Source: an uncultured Fulvivirga sp. (GTDB taxonomy: Bacteria; Bacteroidota; Bacteroidia; Cytophagales; Cyclobacteriaceae). Taken from it: DNA of 64,000 nt. The notes below the pieces were generated by a model. The model had not been told where the DNA came from and made no database searches. It worked only from the letters and a program-made list of their open reading frames with translations. The stretch spans positions 496,001 through 560,000 of the forward strand of contig CANMSE010000004.1 in NCBI GenBank assembly GCA_947500555.1. Reading direction: 5' to 3'. A program made the translations under genes and the position numbers. Shown here piece after piece: positions 51,185 through 60,802 of this stretch; position 1 is the first letter of the stretch; every line of letters starts with the position of its first letter.

Positions 51185-53926
51185 CTACGCTAGCGTCTTA
51201 AACTTACCTTTACTCTTCCTTACTCTACACATTACCACTTTATACTCAGGACACATCGCTTCGCTATCATGTACATCGCTGGTTATATTGTTTAGCATAA
51301 TTTCAGGGAAATGGAACGTGGAGCTCATTACTCCCGGTTTTACTTCATCTGTAATAAACGCTTTGATATCTACTTTACCCCTTGGTGACTCCACACAAAC
51401 CATTTGCCCATCTTCAATCAGATTGTCAGCGGCATCCTTTGGATTAATAAGCAGCACATCCTCCGTAAGAATATCTACGTTGCCCGTTCTGCGAGTCATA
51501 GTACCACAGTTGTAATGTTCCAATTCACGGTTGGTAGTGATTATGTAAGGATAATCCTTGCTGTGAGTTTCTACTTCAGTAGATTCTTTGAAATTCTGGA
51601 AAGTGAACTTGCCGAGACCTCGTTTAAATTCTGTGATATGCAGCATCGGAGTATCTTTGCCGCCTTCAAATACGGGCCATTGTAATCCATTGTCACCAAG
51701 GTTATCCCAGGTGATACCCATAAAGAAGGGCACTATTTGGGATATTTCCTCCAACATGCCTTCTGGCGTATAAGGTGGTTGTGGGTAACCCATACGGTTC
51801 ATCAAATCCACAATGATTTCACCATCCGGCTTTGTACCTTCCAATGGTTCTACCACTTGTTTCACACGCTGAACTCTTCGCTCGCCATTGGTAAATGTGC
51901 CATTTTTTTCTAAAAATGATGCTCCAGGTAGTATTACTGTAGCATGCTTGGCTGTTTCGGTCATAAATATTTCCTGAACGACTAAAAGTTCCAGACTGTC
52001 CATTGCTTTCATTACCTTCTGCGTATTAGGGTCCGTCTGCACTACGTCTTCGCCAATCAACCATAAAGCTTTTAGGTCTCCGCTTATGGCTGCATTAAAC
52101 ATCTCAGGAATTTTGTAACCGATATGACTCGGCACATCCGCATTATAAAAAGTATTGTATCTCGCATTAATGTCCGGATTGGTAACGTCCAAATATCCAG
52201 CTCCCTGGTGGGGTTGTGCTCCCATATCTGCAGCACCCTGTACGTTATTCTGACCTCGTAGGGGATTCATGCCTGAACCTTTTTTGCCAATATTACCTGT
52301 AATCATCGCTAAGTCAGCAATCAACTGAACGGTGAATGTTCCCTGGCTGTGTTCCGTAACACCTAACCCATGAAACTCCATGGCGGCATTCGCATTGGCA
52401 TAGGCCATACTTGCTTCTTTTACCAGATCTTTATCCACTCCTGTAATGGCGGCAAGCTCATCTATGTCGAGCTTTAAAATCTCTTGCTTAAACTCCTCAA
52501 AACCTTCTGTTCTACTGGCAACAAAATTATCATCCATTACATCTTCCGTAATGATATAATACAGCATCATATTTAATAATGCCACATTAGTGCCCGGACG
52601 AAGCTGCAAATGATATTTTGCATATTTGGCCAGCTCAATTTTTCGTGGATCTATAATAATTCCCACAGTGCCTTTCATCAACTTCTGCTTGATTTTGGCA
52701 CCTGTTACTGGATGTGCATCGGTAGGGTTAGCACCAATGACTAAAATACAATCGGTATGATTTAAATCGTCAATGGAATTGGTTGCTGCACCAGTACCAA
52801 AAGCACGTTGCATGCCTAATGCTGTAGGAGAGTGGCACACCCTCGCACAGCAGTCGATATTATTTGTACCTATAACCGCACGCATAAACTTCTGCATGAG
52901 GTAATTTTCCTCATTGGGAGTACGCGCTGATGATATTCCTGCTATGGAGTCAGGCCCATGATCAGCAATTAACTGTTTGAATTTATCGGTAATAAAATCA
53001 TAGGCCTCATCCCAGGTAGCTTCTTCAAACTCACCATTTCTTTTAATCAGTGGCATTCTTAATCTATCTGGGTGATTATAGAACTTGAATGCATATCTAC
53101 CTTTCAGGCAGGTATGGCCGCCATTGGCTTCGGCATCAAATGGGGCTTGAATGGATAGTATTTCACCATCTCTAGTTGAAACTTCCAGATTACAGCCGAC
53201 TCCACAATAGGTGCAGACCGTGCGAGTTTTTTCAGCTTTGACTACTGATTTTGATTCAAATACATCACTGATAGCAGAGGTAGGACATGCTTGCGCACAG
53301 GCTCCGCAACTTACGCAGTCTGATTCCATAAACGACTCGTCACTGCCTTTGATGATATGGCTATCAAAGCCCCGTCCTGACATATTCAATACAAACTCGC
53401 CCTGTACTTCATCACACGCACGTACGCATCTATAGCAATTGATGCACTTCGATAAATCGGACGTCATGTAGGGGTGTGACAAATCCTTTTGTCTGTCCAG
53501 ATGATTTTCACCTTCCGGGTAGCGCACGTCTCTAATGCCCACGCTAGCCGCCACATCTTGTAATTCACAATTGCCATTTACCTCACAGGTAAGGCAATCG
53601 AGTGGATGATCGGTAAGCACTAATTCTATGATATTTTTTCGCAGTTTTTGAATGTTGGGAGAATCAGGATAGAGGTAAAGACCTTCCTGCATAGGGCTAT
53701 GGCAGCTCGCCATGGCCTTGGTCTTACCATTTTCATCCAAGGCTACATCTACACTGCACACCCTACAACTGCCAAAAGGCTCCAGGTTTGGAGCATCGCA
53801 CAACGTAGGTACTGATTTACTGCCTTGATGTCTTTTTAAGAATGAGAGCATTGTTTCACCCTCACTGATTGGATAAGCCTTGTCGTTTATATATGCTACC
53901 TTACTCATATCCTTCTTAATTTTCAA
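51185..53926 (-). CDS. fdhA: NAD-dependent formate dehydrogenase, catalytic (molybdenum) subunit
   Basis: 913 residues. N-terminal 2Fe-2S domain (SCRVCSVD), NuoG-like Cys/His cluster (DCLTCEVNGNCELQ), two 4Fe-4S motifs (CINCYRCVRACDE, CVSCGACAQACP), then the oxidoreductase core with CTYCGVGCNLEV. The active-site loop is CCARVCHSPT, with Cys in the metal-ligand position rather than selenocysteine, and the C-terminal molybdopterin dinucleotide domain follows. No Tat or Sec signal, so it is cytosolic. It oxidises formate to CO2 and passes electrons to the NuoEF-type partner encoded just upstream (11-bp overlap). Confidence 0.93.
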   Translation of the reverse strand: MKIKKDMSKVAYINDKAYPISEGETMLSFLKRHQGSKSVPTLCDAPNLEPFGSCRVCSVDVALDENGKTKAMASCHSPMQEGLYLYPDSPNIQKLRKNIIELVLTDHPLDCLTCEVNGNCELQDVAASVGIRDVRYPEGENHLDRQKDLSHPYMTSDLSKCINCYRCVRACDEVQGEFVLNMSGRGFDSHIIKGSDESFMESDCVSCGACAQACPTSAISDVFESKSVVKAEKTRTVCTYCGVGCNLEVSTRDGEILSIQAPFDAEANGGHTCLKGRYAFKFYNHPDRLRMPLIKRNGEFEEATWDEAYDFITDKFKQLIADHGPDSIAGISSARTPNEENYLMQKFMRAVIGTNNIDCCARVCHSPTALGMQRAFGTGAATNSIDDLNHTDCILVIGANPTDAHPVTGAKIKQKLMKGTVGIIIDPRKIELAKYAKYHLQLRPGTNVALLNMMLYYIITEDVMDDNFVASRTEGFEEFKQEILKLDIDELAAITGVDKDLVKEASMAYANANAAMEFHGLGVTEHSQGTFTVQLIADLAMITGNIGKKGSGMNPLRGQNNVQGAADMGAQPHQGAGYLDVTNPDINARYNTFYNADVPSHIGYKIPEMFNAAISGDLKALWLIGEDVVQTDPNTQKVMKAMDSLELLVVQEIFMTETAKHATVILPGASFLEKNGTFTNGERRVQRVKQVVEPLEGTKPDGEIIVDLMNRMGYPQPPYTPEGMLEEISQIVPFFMGITWDNLGDNGLQWPVFEGGKDTPMLHITEFKRGLGKFTFQNFKESTEVETHSKDYPYIITTNRELEHYNCGTMTRRTGNVDILTEDVLLINPKDAADNLIEDGQMVCVESPRGKVDIKAFITDEVKPGVMSSTFHFPEIMLNNITSDVHDSEAMCPEYKVVMCRVRKSKGKFKTLA

Positions 53927-55568
53927 AATGATTATTCAATTCATCACCAAAATACTGAAGCGCATTTTTAGCCGGCAATGGAATGCCACCACCGTGTGCA
54001 CATAAGCTTCCCTGCTCAAGGGTAGATAACAAATCGTCAAATAATTCTCTAGAGATTTTATAATCGGTATCAGCTGTCTTCTGAAGCATTTCATGGGCTC
54101 GCTTAGTCCCCAGTCGGCAGGGAAAGCATTTTCCACAACTTTCGAAGGAAGCGAAGTCAAACAAATGTTCTAAATATTTTATCATGGGAAAGTCCGTAGG
54201 AATGCTTACTATCGAAGCATGGCCCAACAGAAAGCCGTTAGTAGCAAAAGATTCAAAATCTATAGACAAGTCCTTGATTTTATCGACAGGTACGATGCCG
54301 CCTAACGGTCCGCCAATGTGCAATGCTTTTACTGGTTTTTTAAAACCACCCGCCATTTCATAGACCACCTTAGCCAGGGGAGTGCCCATTTCTACTTCGT
54401 AGATACCGGGGTTGTTGAAGAGACTATCACAACTAATCAATTTTGTACCGGCTGACTTTTCAGTACCCATGGCTTTGTAGGCCTTGCCACCATTTTTAAT
54501 AATGTAATACAGTGCCGCTAAGGTTTCTACATTATTGACTACGGTAGGTTTATTGAACAAGCCTTGTGTAGTAGGGAAGGGTGGTCTGGTGCGTACTTCT
54601 GGACGCTGCCCTTCTATGGAATTAATCAAAGCTGTTTCTTCTCCGCAGATATAGGCACCTTGGGCCTTAATAACTTTTAGATCGAAATTGAACTTGGTAT
54701 TGAGAATGTCTTGCCCAAGGAAATCATTATTGCGAAGCTCCTGGATAGCAGCTTCAACGATTGTTACTGATTCCGGATATTCGTCTCTGATATACACAAT
54801 GCCCCAAGAGGCACCAGTAACATAACCGGCTACCATCATTCCGAATAAAACAGCATGCGGTCTTTCTTCTAATAAATAGCGGTCGGAATAGGCTCCTGGA
54901 TCACCTTCATCTGCATTGCAGATAATGAACTTGGTATCATTGTCTTCTTTTCTACAGCTATCTAGTTTAAAACCCATGGGAAAACCTGCACCACCACGAC
55001 CTCGGATTTCAGAAGCTTTGATTTCTTCTAAAATAGCTTCAGGTGATTTTTTAAGCGCTTCTTTAAGCACATTGTAATGTGCATCAAAGCCTTCATATTT
55101 GGCAGCTAATACCGGCTGATCACTCACCACCACATATTGATCTTTATCGGGGGTAGCTTTTTTATTCAGGATAGTTACCATTTCTTCTGCTGATTTAGCA
55201 GAGTAATTTACCCCTTGATAGTGAAAGGCGCCATTTTCATGACAACGTCCTAGGCAGGTCATATGCCCAATTTCTTCAGGTTCAAATTTTGTTAAAAATG
55301 TTTTGTGAACTTCTTCCTGTGTGCCTGCACAAAGACAAGCTGAGCCATTGCACACATAAACTTTCTTCCCTTGGTTTTCGGGTTTCATAAAATCATAGAA
55401 AGTGGTAGTGCCATAGGTGGAGGACTTACCGATCAGAAATTCACTGGCCAAGGCATCGAGATCAGCTTTTTGAGGCGTGCCGTTGTCAGCAGCCAGTTGC
55501 CCCATTTTTTCGAACAGGTTATCAACTATTCCTTTACGACCAGATAATTCACTTAAATTTTTTGACAT
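53916..55568 (-). CDS. NuoE-NuoF fusion, diaphorase subunit of formate dehydrogenase
   Basis: 550 residues. Residues 1-150 are NuoE/thioredoxin-like with a 2Fe-2S set (CNGSACLCAG, CLGRCHENGAF). From about 160 a NuoF domain holds the FMN/NADH motif GRGGAGFPMGFK, NADEGDPGAYSDR, GAYICGEETALI, and the C-terminal 4Fe-4S motif ESCGKCFPCRLGT. It transfers electrons from formate oxidation to NAD. First gene of the two-gene operon; a promoter lies 59-89 bp upstream of its start. Confidence 0.92.
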   Translation of the reverse strand: MSKNLSELSGRKGIVDNLFEKMGQLAADNGTPQKADLDALASEFLIGKSSTYGTTTFYDFMKPENQGKKVYVCNGSACLCAGTQEEVHKTFLTKFEPEEIGHMTCLGRCHENGAFHYQGVNYSAKSAEEMVTILNKKATPDKDQYVVVSDQPVLAAKYEGFDAHYNVLKEALKKSPEAILEEIKASEIRGRGGAGFPMGFKLDSCRKEDNDTKFIICNADEGDPGAYSDRYLLEERPHAVLFGMMVAGYVTGASWGIVYIRDEYPESVTIVEAAIQELRNNDFLGQDILNTKFNFDLKVIKAQGAYICGEETALINSIEGQRPEVRTRPPFPTTQGLFNKPTVVNNVETLAALYYIIKNGGKAYKAMGTEKSAGTKLISCDSLFNNPGIYEVEMGTPLAKVVYEMAGGFKKPVKALHIGGPLGGIVPVDKIKDLSIDFESFATNGFLLGHASIVSIPTDFPMIKYLEHLFDFASFESCGKCFPCRLGTKRAHEMLQKTADTDYKISRELFDDLLSTLEQGSLCAHGGGIPLPAKNALQYFGDELNNHFEN

Positions 55569-55626
55569 ACCGCTTATTTAGTACTGCAAACCTTTGAAAT
55601 AACCGTCAAGGCCTATTATGTATTAC

Positions 55627-55657
55627 TAAATTTACCCTCAACTGTCGAGGAATGCAA
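55627..55657 (-). promoter_or_regulatory. Promoter of the formate dehydrogenase operon
   Basis: Minus-strand TTG (55655-55657), 20 nt, TAAATTTA (55627-55634), a one-mismatch fit to the Bacteroidota -33/-7 consensus. It predicts a leader of about 50 nt before the NuoEF-type gene. Confidence 0.55.
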
Positions 55658-55659
55658 TT

Positions 55660-55818
55660 AGCTGTGTATCTAATATTGATTGGGGAGTCTCCCCCCTTCC
55701 CAATGGCATATTGATGGGAACCCTTCTAGGTATTAGCGAGATGCTAAGACTTGTGCGGCAATTGCAATCTGTTTAAGTCGCCTGTCCTTTGTAATTATTA
55801 TAATATCCAACATGATTC
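55660..55818. other. Non-coding interval with hairpins, unexplained
   Basis: No credible gene. It holds a compact GGGGA-GAC-TCCCC hairpin and an adjacent CTTCCCA / TGGGAA pairing around 55680-55724, upstream of the predicted fdh promoter. Short open stretches in two minus-strand frames are broken by stops. It may be an upstream control region or the remnant of an older sequence. Confidence 0.3.
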
Positions 55819-56334
55819 CTACTTAAACAGAGAAAATTGAAGTCCGATAGTCGGAATAAAAGTATTACCTAATGTAGTACTTTCAGAATGACTTTCGTTT
55901 TTTAGTCTGGCATATTGAGGAAGAAATTCGATCATTAGTTTTTTGTTAAAATAATAACCGATTCCAGGTCCAAAACTAAAAGATGACATTGTTCCATTAA
56001 ATTCTGGTGAATCTTCATACGTCACTCTGCCTAACCCTATACTCCCTTCTAAAAATATAGATATTCTCTTGTTAGTAAAGTAGTACCTTGAATAAAATCC
56101 AGTTCCAATAGAGCTTATTTTATCAACATTGCCTGCAAATGGCATTACTCCTACTACCAGTTTATTTGTTATAAAATAGCCAACGTTAGAACGTAGTGAA
56201 TATCCCGTAGGCAGCGAATTATCAAAATAAATAATTGGGAGTCCCCCAATACCGATTTGGATTGCGCCTTTTTCGGGTTGACTTCTAGCTGTGAAACATA
56301 TTAGTATAAGTAGAATTAAAACAAGTTTTTTCAT
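55819..56334 (-). CDS. Small outer-membrane beta-barrel protein, unknown
   Basis: 171 residues with a signal peptide (LILLILICFTARSQ). The mature chain has eight or so amphipathic strands with aromatic girdles (GYSLRSNVGYFITNKLVVGVM, GTGFYSRYYFTNKRISIFLEG, SFGPGIGYYFNKKLMIEFLPQ) and ends in a Phe-rich strand (GLQFSLF), as in OmpX/OprF-type porin-like barrels. Stands alone. No specific function. Confidence 0.75.
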   Translation of the reverse strand: MKKLVLILLILICFTARSQPEKGAIQIGIGGLPIIYFDNSLPTGYSLRSNVGYFITNKLVVGVMPFAGNVDKISSIGTGFYSRYYFTNKRISIFLEGSIGLGRVTYEDSPEFNGTMSSFSFGPGIGYYFNKKLMIEFLPQYARLKNESHSESTTLGNTFIPTIGLQFSLFK

Positions 56335-56423
56335 TTCTAATATGTTTTTAACGCTAATAACCTAATATACCACATTTATCATTTGGAAACAATTGTAAAT
56401 GACAACAAGCTTTTATGAAAAGT

Positions 56424-57536
56424 TTAGTTGATTACAGGTTTACACAACTCATCCCACAATTCCTCTGAAGGCTTCAGATATCTGGGTTTAGAGATCTCTT
56501 CCAGCCACCTTTTCGTGATGTAATCGCTTTCCTGAATTCTGGAATCAACATGCTTGAAGAGTGGGTTGTTTTGCCACATAGGTTGAATTTTCCAGTTGAC
56601 ATTGATATAGGAAAAAGCTTTAATCACATCCTGATTATCATTCAACGTTTCGAAGAATGGCTCGAACCATTCTTCCCACGCTTTTTTAGCTATTTCAGGG
56701 TTGGCTAAGTCCGTGTTTGAGAAGCGACCGTTGTTCATTAATACAGGTGAGGCCTCAGCGATGAAGACCGGTTTGTTATGTTTCCTTGCGAAGGTCAGCA
56801 TTTCTTCATCAGGATTGTGGAAATAGGAGTACCCACACCAATCCACCAGGTCATCTCCTGGGTACCATTCTTCCAGAATCTCCTGGCCAGAACCTTGTCC
56901 TTTCGATTGCCATACAAACGCTACATTGGTAACTTCCATTTCTTTGAAGATGGCATGTATTCGTTCCCAGGCTTTTAAATAAGCTTTTCTGTTATAGTGG
57001 TTCCACTGCCAGCCATCGAACTCATAACCGATCCGTAGGAAGACTGGACGTTCAATACCTTTTATCCAACTGCCTAACTCTTTGATCAAATAGTCTCGAT
57101 TGCCATTGGCTACTTCTTTTTCATGGTCTACCATGGCTAATCCAATGGCCAGTACACTATGCTTATAATTTTCGCTGTCAATATAATATTGCGCGCAATT
57201 ATCTTCAGCACCCCAGTTCGCCACCGATTTAAGTCCGTCATTACCTTTTTGAATATACCCGTAGGATTCAGTACCAGGAGAGAAGCCTGTATATACTGTG
57301 ACTCCTGCTGGCACTTCGAAATGGTCGCAGTAACCATCAGTATAATTTTCAAGTCCACCGGTAGCTTGCAGGTCCTGACCTATGAAGAATAGGCATTTTC
57401 CATCTGCTGGCTCAAATTTGGCTTTAGTTGATTGGTTAGTATTATCACTGGGAGTATTTTTCACAGAAGTACAACTAAAATGGTGAAGAGCGATAATACA
57501 AAATAAAAGTCGATAGAGTACTCTTCTGAAAATCAC
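56424..57536 (-). CDS. GH26-like glycoside hydrolase lipoprotein
   Basis: 370 residues with lipobox HHFSCTS (Cys near 22). The (beta/alpha)8 catalytic part has the GH26-like sequence FLRIGYEFDGWQWNHYN, with Glu as likely acid/base, and PVFIAEASPVL, with Glu as nucleophile. Aromatic substrate residues (WQSKGQG, WCGYSYFHN) lie between. GH26 enzymes act on mannans or related beta-glycans at the cell surface. It overlaps the isochorismatase-fold gene by 4 bp. Clan membership is clear; the exact substrate is not. Confidence 0.78.
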   Translation of the reverse strand: MIFRRVLYRLLFCIIALHHFSCTSVKNTPSDNTNQSTKAKFEPADGKCLFFIGQDLQATGGLENYTDGYCDHFEVPAGVTVYTGFSPGTESYGYIQKGNDGLKSVANWGAEDNCAQYYIDSENYKHSVLAIGLAMVDHEKEVANGNRDYLIKELGSWIKGIERPVFLRIGYEFDGWQWNHYNRKAYLKAWERIHAIFKEMEVTNVAFVWQSKGQGSGQEILEEWYPGDDLVDWCGYSYFHNPDEEMLTFARKHNKPVFIAEASPVLMNNGRFSNTDLANPEIAKKAWEEWFEPFFETLNDNQDVIKAFSYINVNWKIQPMWQNNPLFKHVDSRIQESDYITKRWLEEISKPRYLKPSEELWDELCKPVIN

Positions 57537-58096
57537 CTTTCTTGAATTTGAATACCAATTAATTCTGTTTGTAACGCTCCAGCACTTTTCATCTCAATTT
57601 TTCCATTGGTTGGTATCATGTTCTGCCAAACCCAATTATAATGTTCTATCACCTTTTGAGCACGTAGATGAGGTCGATTCCCAGTAGTATGACCATCAGC
57701 TACAACAGTAATATTATAGTCTTTAGACAATGCAGAGTGAATGCTTGCTTCGACACAAAAATCTGTAGCACAACCAGTAATGACTACATCATATATTCCT
57801 AATTTGTTCAATATTGATTGTAAATTGGATTTGTAAAAAATATCATTTGCGTATTTATCAATTTGAATATCATCTTCTTTGATAATCAAGTCATCCAAGT
57901 TTTCCCATTCTTCAGTACCCTTGACAAATTCACCGATTTTGGTTCCATCATGCTGAACACATATTACTGGCCAATTGAGTTTTCTGAATGCTGCTGATAA
58001 TTGATTAATTCTTTTTACCACTCCATCAGCATCATGTCTGGGAGTGATTGGTGCAAAAGAACCTTTTTGCATGTCTATTATTAGTAGCGCTTTCAT
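57533..58096 (-). CDS. Isochorismatase-fold cysteine hydrolase
   Basis: 187 residues. Catalytic Asp in LLIIDMQKGSF (Asp8), Lys in the IDKYANDIFY loop, and nucleophile Cys in VITGCATDFCVEASIHSAL give the Asp-Lys-Cys triad. cis-peptide GCATD is typical of nicotinamidase/isochorismatase relatives acting on amides or pyrazinamide-like substrates. Cytosolic. Overlaps its neighbours on both sides by 1-4 bp, so it belongs to a short operon whose logic is unclear. Confidence 0.88.
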   Translation of the reverse strand: MKALLIIDMQKGSFAPITPRHDADGVVKRINQLSAAFRKLNWPVICVQHDGTKIGEFVKGTEEWENLDDLIIKEDDIQIDKYANDIFYKSNLQSILNKLGIYDVVITGCATDFCVEASIHSALSKDYNITVVADGHTTGNRPHLRAQKVIEHYNWVWQNMIPTNGKIEMKSAGALQTELIGIQIQER

Positions 58097-59067
58097 CAGT
58101 TATTTGTCACTATTTTACCCGCCTCATATTTATTGTTCTTGTCATGATAGGAGAAGTCTTCTTTCGAGAAATGGAAAGTTTCGGGATCAGCATCAATAAC
58201 TACCCTGTTCTCAAAATATACATGATTTTTATCTTTAGCATACCAATAATCAAGTGCTTCAAAACTTGCCAGGTCAACTGACTTAATTTCAAACCCATGA
58301 TAGTATACCTTCCCAACAGCTTTTATGTGACTTTCATCATAGAAAATAACATCATCAATATTGCTATATGGAATGATGTTCAAAACTGAAACATCTTCAC
58401 CATCAATATAGGTGGCATTGCAGTAGATATTATTTACATCATAGGCCAGGTAGGAATCAAACTTTTTAAAGGAGTAGATATCAACATTAAACCCTTCAAA
58501 AGAACCCATATGATGGCAATAGGCCGAATCTCTATCTAAGCTGAAATGGTCATTGACCCTTTTAAAAGTGTTGTAATCAACATTGACTCTTTTTAACCTA
58601 TAAAAATGGGAGCTATCATCATGAGCCCATTCATAGTCTGACTGGATATATGTTTTGGGGTCTGCGCCTTCAACTAGTGTAGTCACTGCGCCATCATGCC
58701 AATCATTCACTTTAAAGCCATATACATGGTTCTTGTCTAATCCAATATGAAACATTTCCACTTTAGTTTTAGCATGGAAACTTTCTAAATCAAGAAGTGG
58801 ATGCTTAATTGCATATGACATATAGTATGCCCTGTCTTTATCCTTACTCAAGTGTTCATTAAGCACTTGAAAGCTCTCAACATGAGCCATCATAGCATCT
58901 TCTCCGAGTTCAAACCAGTTGCCCATGGAACTATAGATAATATCTTCTTTTGTGGGACTATAATAGTGATTGTCGGAAATGGCTTCGTTTACAGGCTCAC
59001 CCAGCGGGCTGCAAGATTGAAAAACTACAGCGATTAATATAACTGATATATTTAAGCTAGACTTCAT
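58096..59067 (-). CDS. DKNYY-family lipoprotein
   Basis: 323 residues with a lipobox (VVFQSCSPLG, Cys near 19). The body is made of repeated units of the form DKDRAYYMSYAI, LDKNHVYGFKV, DRDSAYCHHMG, AKDKNHVYFEN, which is the DKNYY repeat found in predicted surface lipoproteins. Repeats probably form a beta solenoid or propeller. Function unknown. Its stop overlaps the start of the isochorismatase-fold gene by 1 bp. Confidence 0.8.
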   Translation of the reverse strand: MKSSLNISVILIAVVFQSCSPLGEPVNEAISDNHYYSPTKEDIIYSSMGNWFELGEDAMMAHVESFQVLNEHLSKDKDRAYYMSYAIKHPLLDLESFHAKTKVEMFHIGLDKNHVYGFKVNDWHDGAVTTLVEGADPKTYIQSDYEWAHDDSSHFYRLKRVNVDYNTFKRVNDHFSLDRDSAYCHHMGSFEGFNVDIYSFKKFDSYLAYDVNNIYCNATYIDGEDVSVLNIIPYSNIDDVIFYDESHIKAVGKVYYHGFEIKSVDLASFEALDYWYAKDKNHVYFENRVVIDADPETFHFSKEDFSYHDKNNKYEAGKIVTNN

Positions 59068-59077
59068 AGTATGTAAA

Positions 59078-59617
59078 CTATTGTAGTTTTTGTGCGATTC
59101 GTTTTATGGTATTAAAGTTTCGAGTGGTAATATCCTTTCCAAATAGCTTTTCCAGTGCTTCCATTCCTTTCGTGGTTTTGGTAATGGAGAGGTCCAAAAC
59201 ACTGACAACTGTTTGATCAATAAAACTCAATATTTGGTAGGAATTATCATCAGTTGACCATGGTAAACCTAATGTGTTAGTGACACCTTGCCTTAGAAAA
59301 GAAACATATAATCTTATGTCTTCAGTAATGACAATATCCTTAAAAGGATTATGTGAGATCAGATCAGAGATCATTTCTGCCTTTCTAATAATGACAGGTA
59401 TAGGAAAATCGAATCTGTTAGTTAAGTGATCTGATATTTTATTTTCGAGAAGGTCATTGTCATTAGTCTCCGATTCGAATATTACATTTCCTGAATTAAG
59501 AAGTGTAATTACATTCTTGAACCCGAGTTTTCCTAACTCCGCTTTTAGATCTGCCATTGGTAGTTTATGGTGACCACTTACATTAATACCCCTCAAAAAA
59601 GCGACATACTTCTGCAT
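59078..59617 (-). CDS. DUF1697-family protein
   Basis: 179 residues starting YVAFLRGINVSGHHKLPMAD and continuing LGFKNVITLLNSGNVIFES, the standard DUF1697 signature. Ferredoxin-like alpha/beta repeats, cytosolic, function uncharacterised in any organism I know. Ends 10 bp before the DKNYY gene begins (in the direction of transcription), and starts 21 bp after the acyltransferase gene. Confidence 0.9.
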   Translation of the reverse strand: MQKYVAFLRGINVSGHHKLPMADLKAELGKLGFKNVITLLNSGNVIFESETNDNDLLENKISDHLTNRFDFPIPVIIRKAEMISDLISHNPFKDIVITEDIRLYVSFLRQGVTNTLGLPWSTDDNSYQILSFIDQTVVSVLDLSITKTTKGMEALEKLFGKDITTRNFNTIKRIAQKLQ

Positions 59618-59638
59618 AGTTGATAATTTGATTAAAGA

Positions 59639-60745
59639 TCATTTTAGACCAAAAAGTGGTCTTATATATTTCCATCTTCTAATAAGTAATTCATAGATTA
59701 TCCATGAAATTCCAAAAGTACCGATTACTAACAAAAATGCCTTTGGAAAAAAACCGTACTGCAAATCAATGAGAAGGTAAGCAATAATCATCATCACAGT
59801 TTGGTGCAATATATAGAACGGATAAACTGCTTCATTGCAATAACTCAATACCTCACTTTGTCTGTTCAGATATTTGGCAGCAAAGCCGAAAAGTGTCAAT
59901 ATCCAGGACCATAAATTAGTCACTTTTATCAAAGCCTCAGTAAACTGCCTGATCGTAGAGTCTTCATAATTTATTCGAATAAACATGAGAAGAGAAAAAC
60001 AAATAACTCCAATGACTAAAAAGAAGCTTCTACCTTTCTTCACATTCTCCCAAAATGCATCCTTAACCGTCATCAGTAGAAAACCAAAAAAGAAAAGGAA
60101 GGTGTAATTGGTGATGGTAAACCAATCTCCGACAAGAGCCAAGGTGACCGGGAAGAAAGGCTCGATAAAAGCCTCTATAAAATAGAGAGGGATAATAAAG
60201 ATATATAGCCCTATTGGACTTATTATTGATTTACTTAGTTGCGTAATGATACTATTTTTAGGATTGTGTTTCAGCCAGTTAAAAACTGGAATTAGAACCA
60301 AAGAGAATAAAAGCAGATAGGGGAGAAACCAAAGGTGATGCCAGCTAAAATTACCTTCAGGATAAATACCATTAAAAATCTCCAATGGCCAAAACTCAAA
60401 AAAGTGACCACTGAACTGACCTTTGACTATTCGTTCAATATAGACTTGGGGAGGAACGATAAACACCATGCCGAAAGCCAAAGGAATGTAGAGTCTTTTA
60501 AGTCGCTCTAATACAAATTGTTTGCTGGTTCTTTTTTGCAACGCAAAAAATGTTCCCATACCAGAGATAACAAATAGAATGGGCAATCGCCATTGATTTA
60601 AAAATAGCATAGGATAGACCAGCCAATCATAAGTGATGTTATTCTTGATGTGAAAACCCCAAGGAACGAATAGCATTCCGACATGATAGAAAATCAGAAG
60701 CCCGAAGACTAAAACCCTTAACCAATCCAGATCGTATCTTCTCAT
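59639..60745 (-). CDS. Membrane acyltransferase (acyltransferase 3 / OpgC-like)
   Basis: 368 residues, about ten membrane helices. Starts RRYDLDWLRVLVFGLLIFYHVGM, with the family's early Asp and His (YHVGM), and has a central LPILFVISGMGTFFALQKRTSK and a KRLYIPLAFGM segment. Such proteins transfer acyl groups to surface sugars or lipids. No neighbouring glycan genes clarify the acceptor. Upstream gene on this strand is the PadR-permease module 3, 57 bp away. Confidence 0.85.
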   Translation of the reverse strand: MRRYDLDWLRVLVFGLLIFYHVGMLFVPWGFHIKNNITYDWLVYPMLFLNQWRLPILFVISGMGTFFALQKRTSKQFVLERLKRLYIPLAFGMVFIVPPQVYIERIVKGQFSGHFFEFWPLEIFNGIYPEGNFSWHHLWFLPYLLLFSLVLIPVFNWLKHNPKNSIITQLSKSIISPIGLYIFIIPLYFIEAFIEPFFPVTLALVGDWFTITNYTFLFFFGFLLMTVKDAFWENVKKGRSFFLVIGVICFSLLMFIRINYEDSTIRQFTEALIKVTNLWSWILTLFGFAAKYLNRQSEVLSYCNEAVYPFYILHQTVMMIIAYLLIDLQYGFFPKAFLLVIGTFGISWIIYELLIRRWKYIRPLFGLK

Positions 60746-60802
60746 CTTAGAAAGATAATATAAAATTGGGTTTTAGACACGAAGGTTATTCGCCTGTTAA
60801 GA

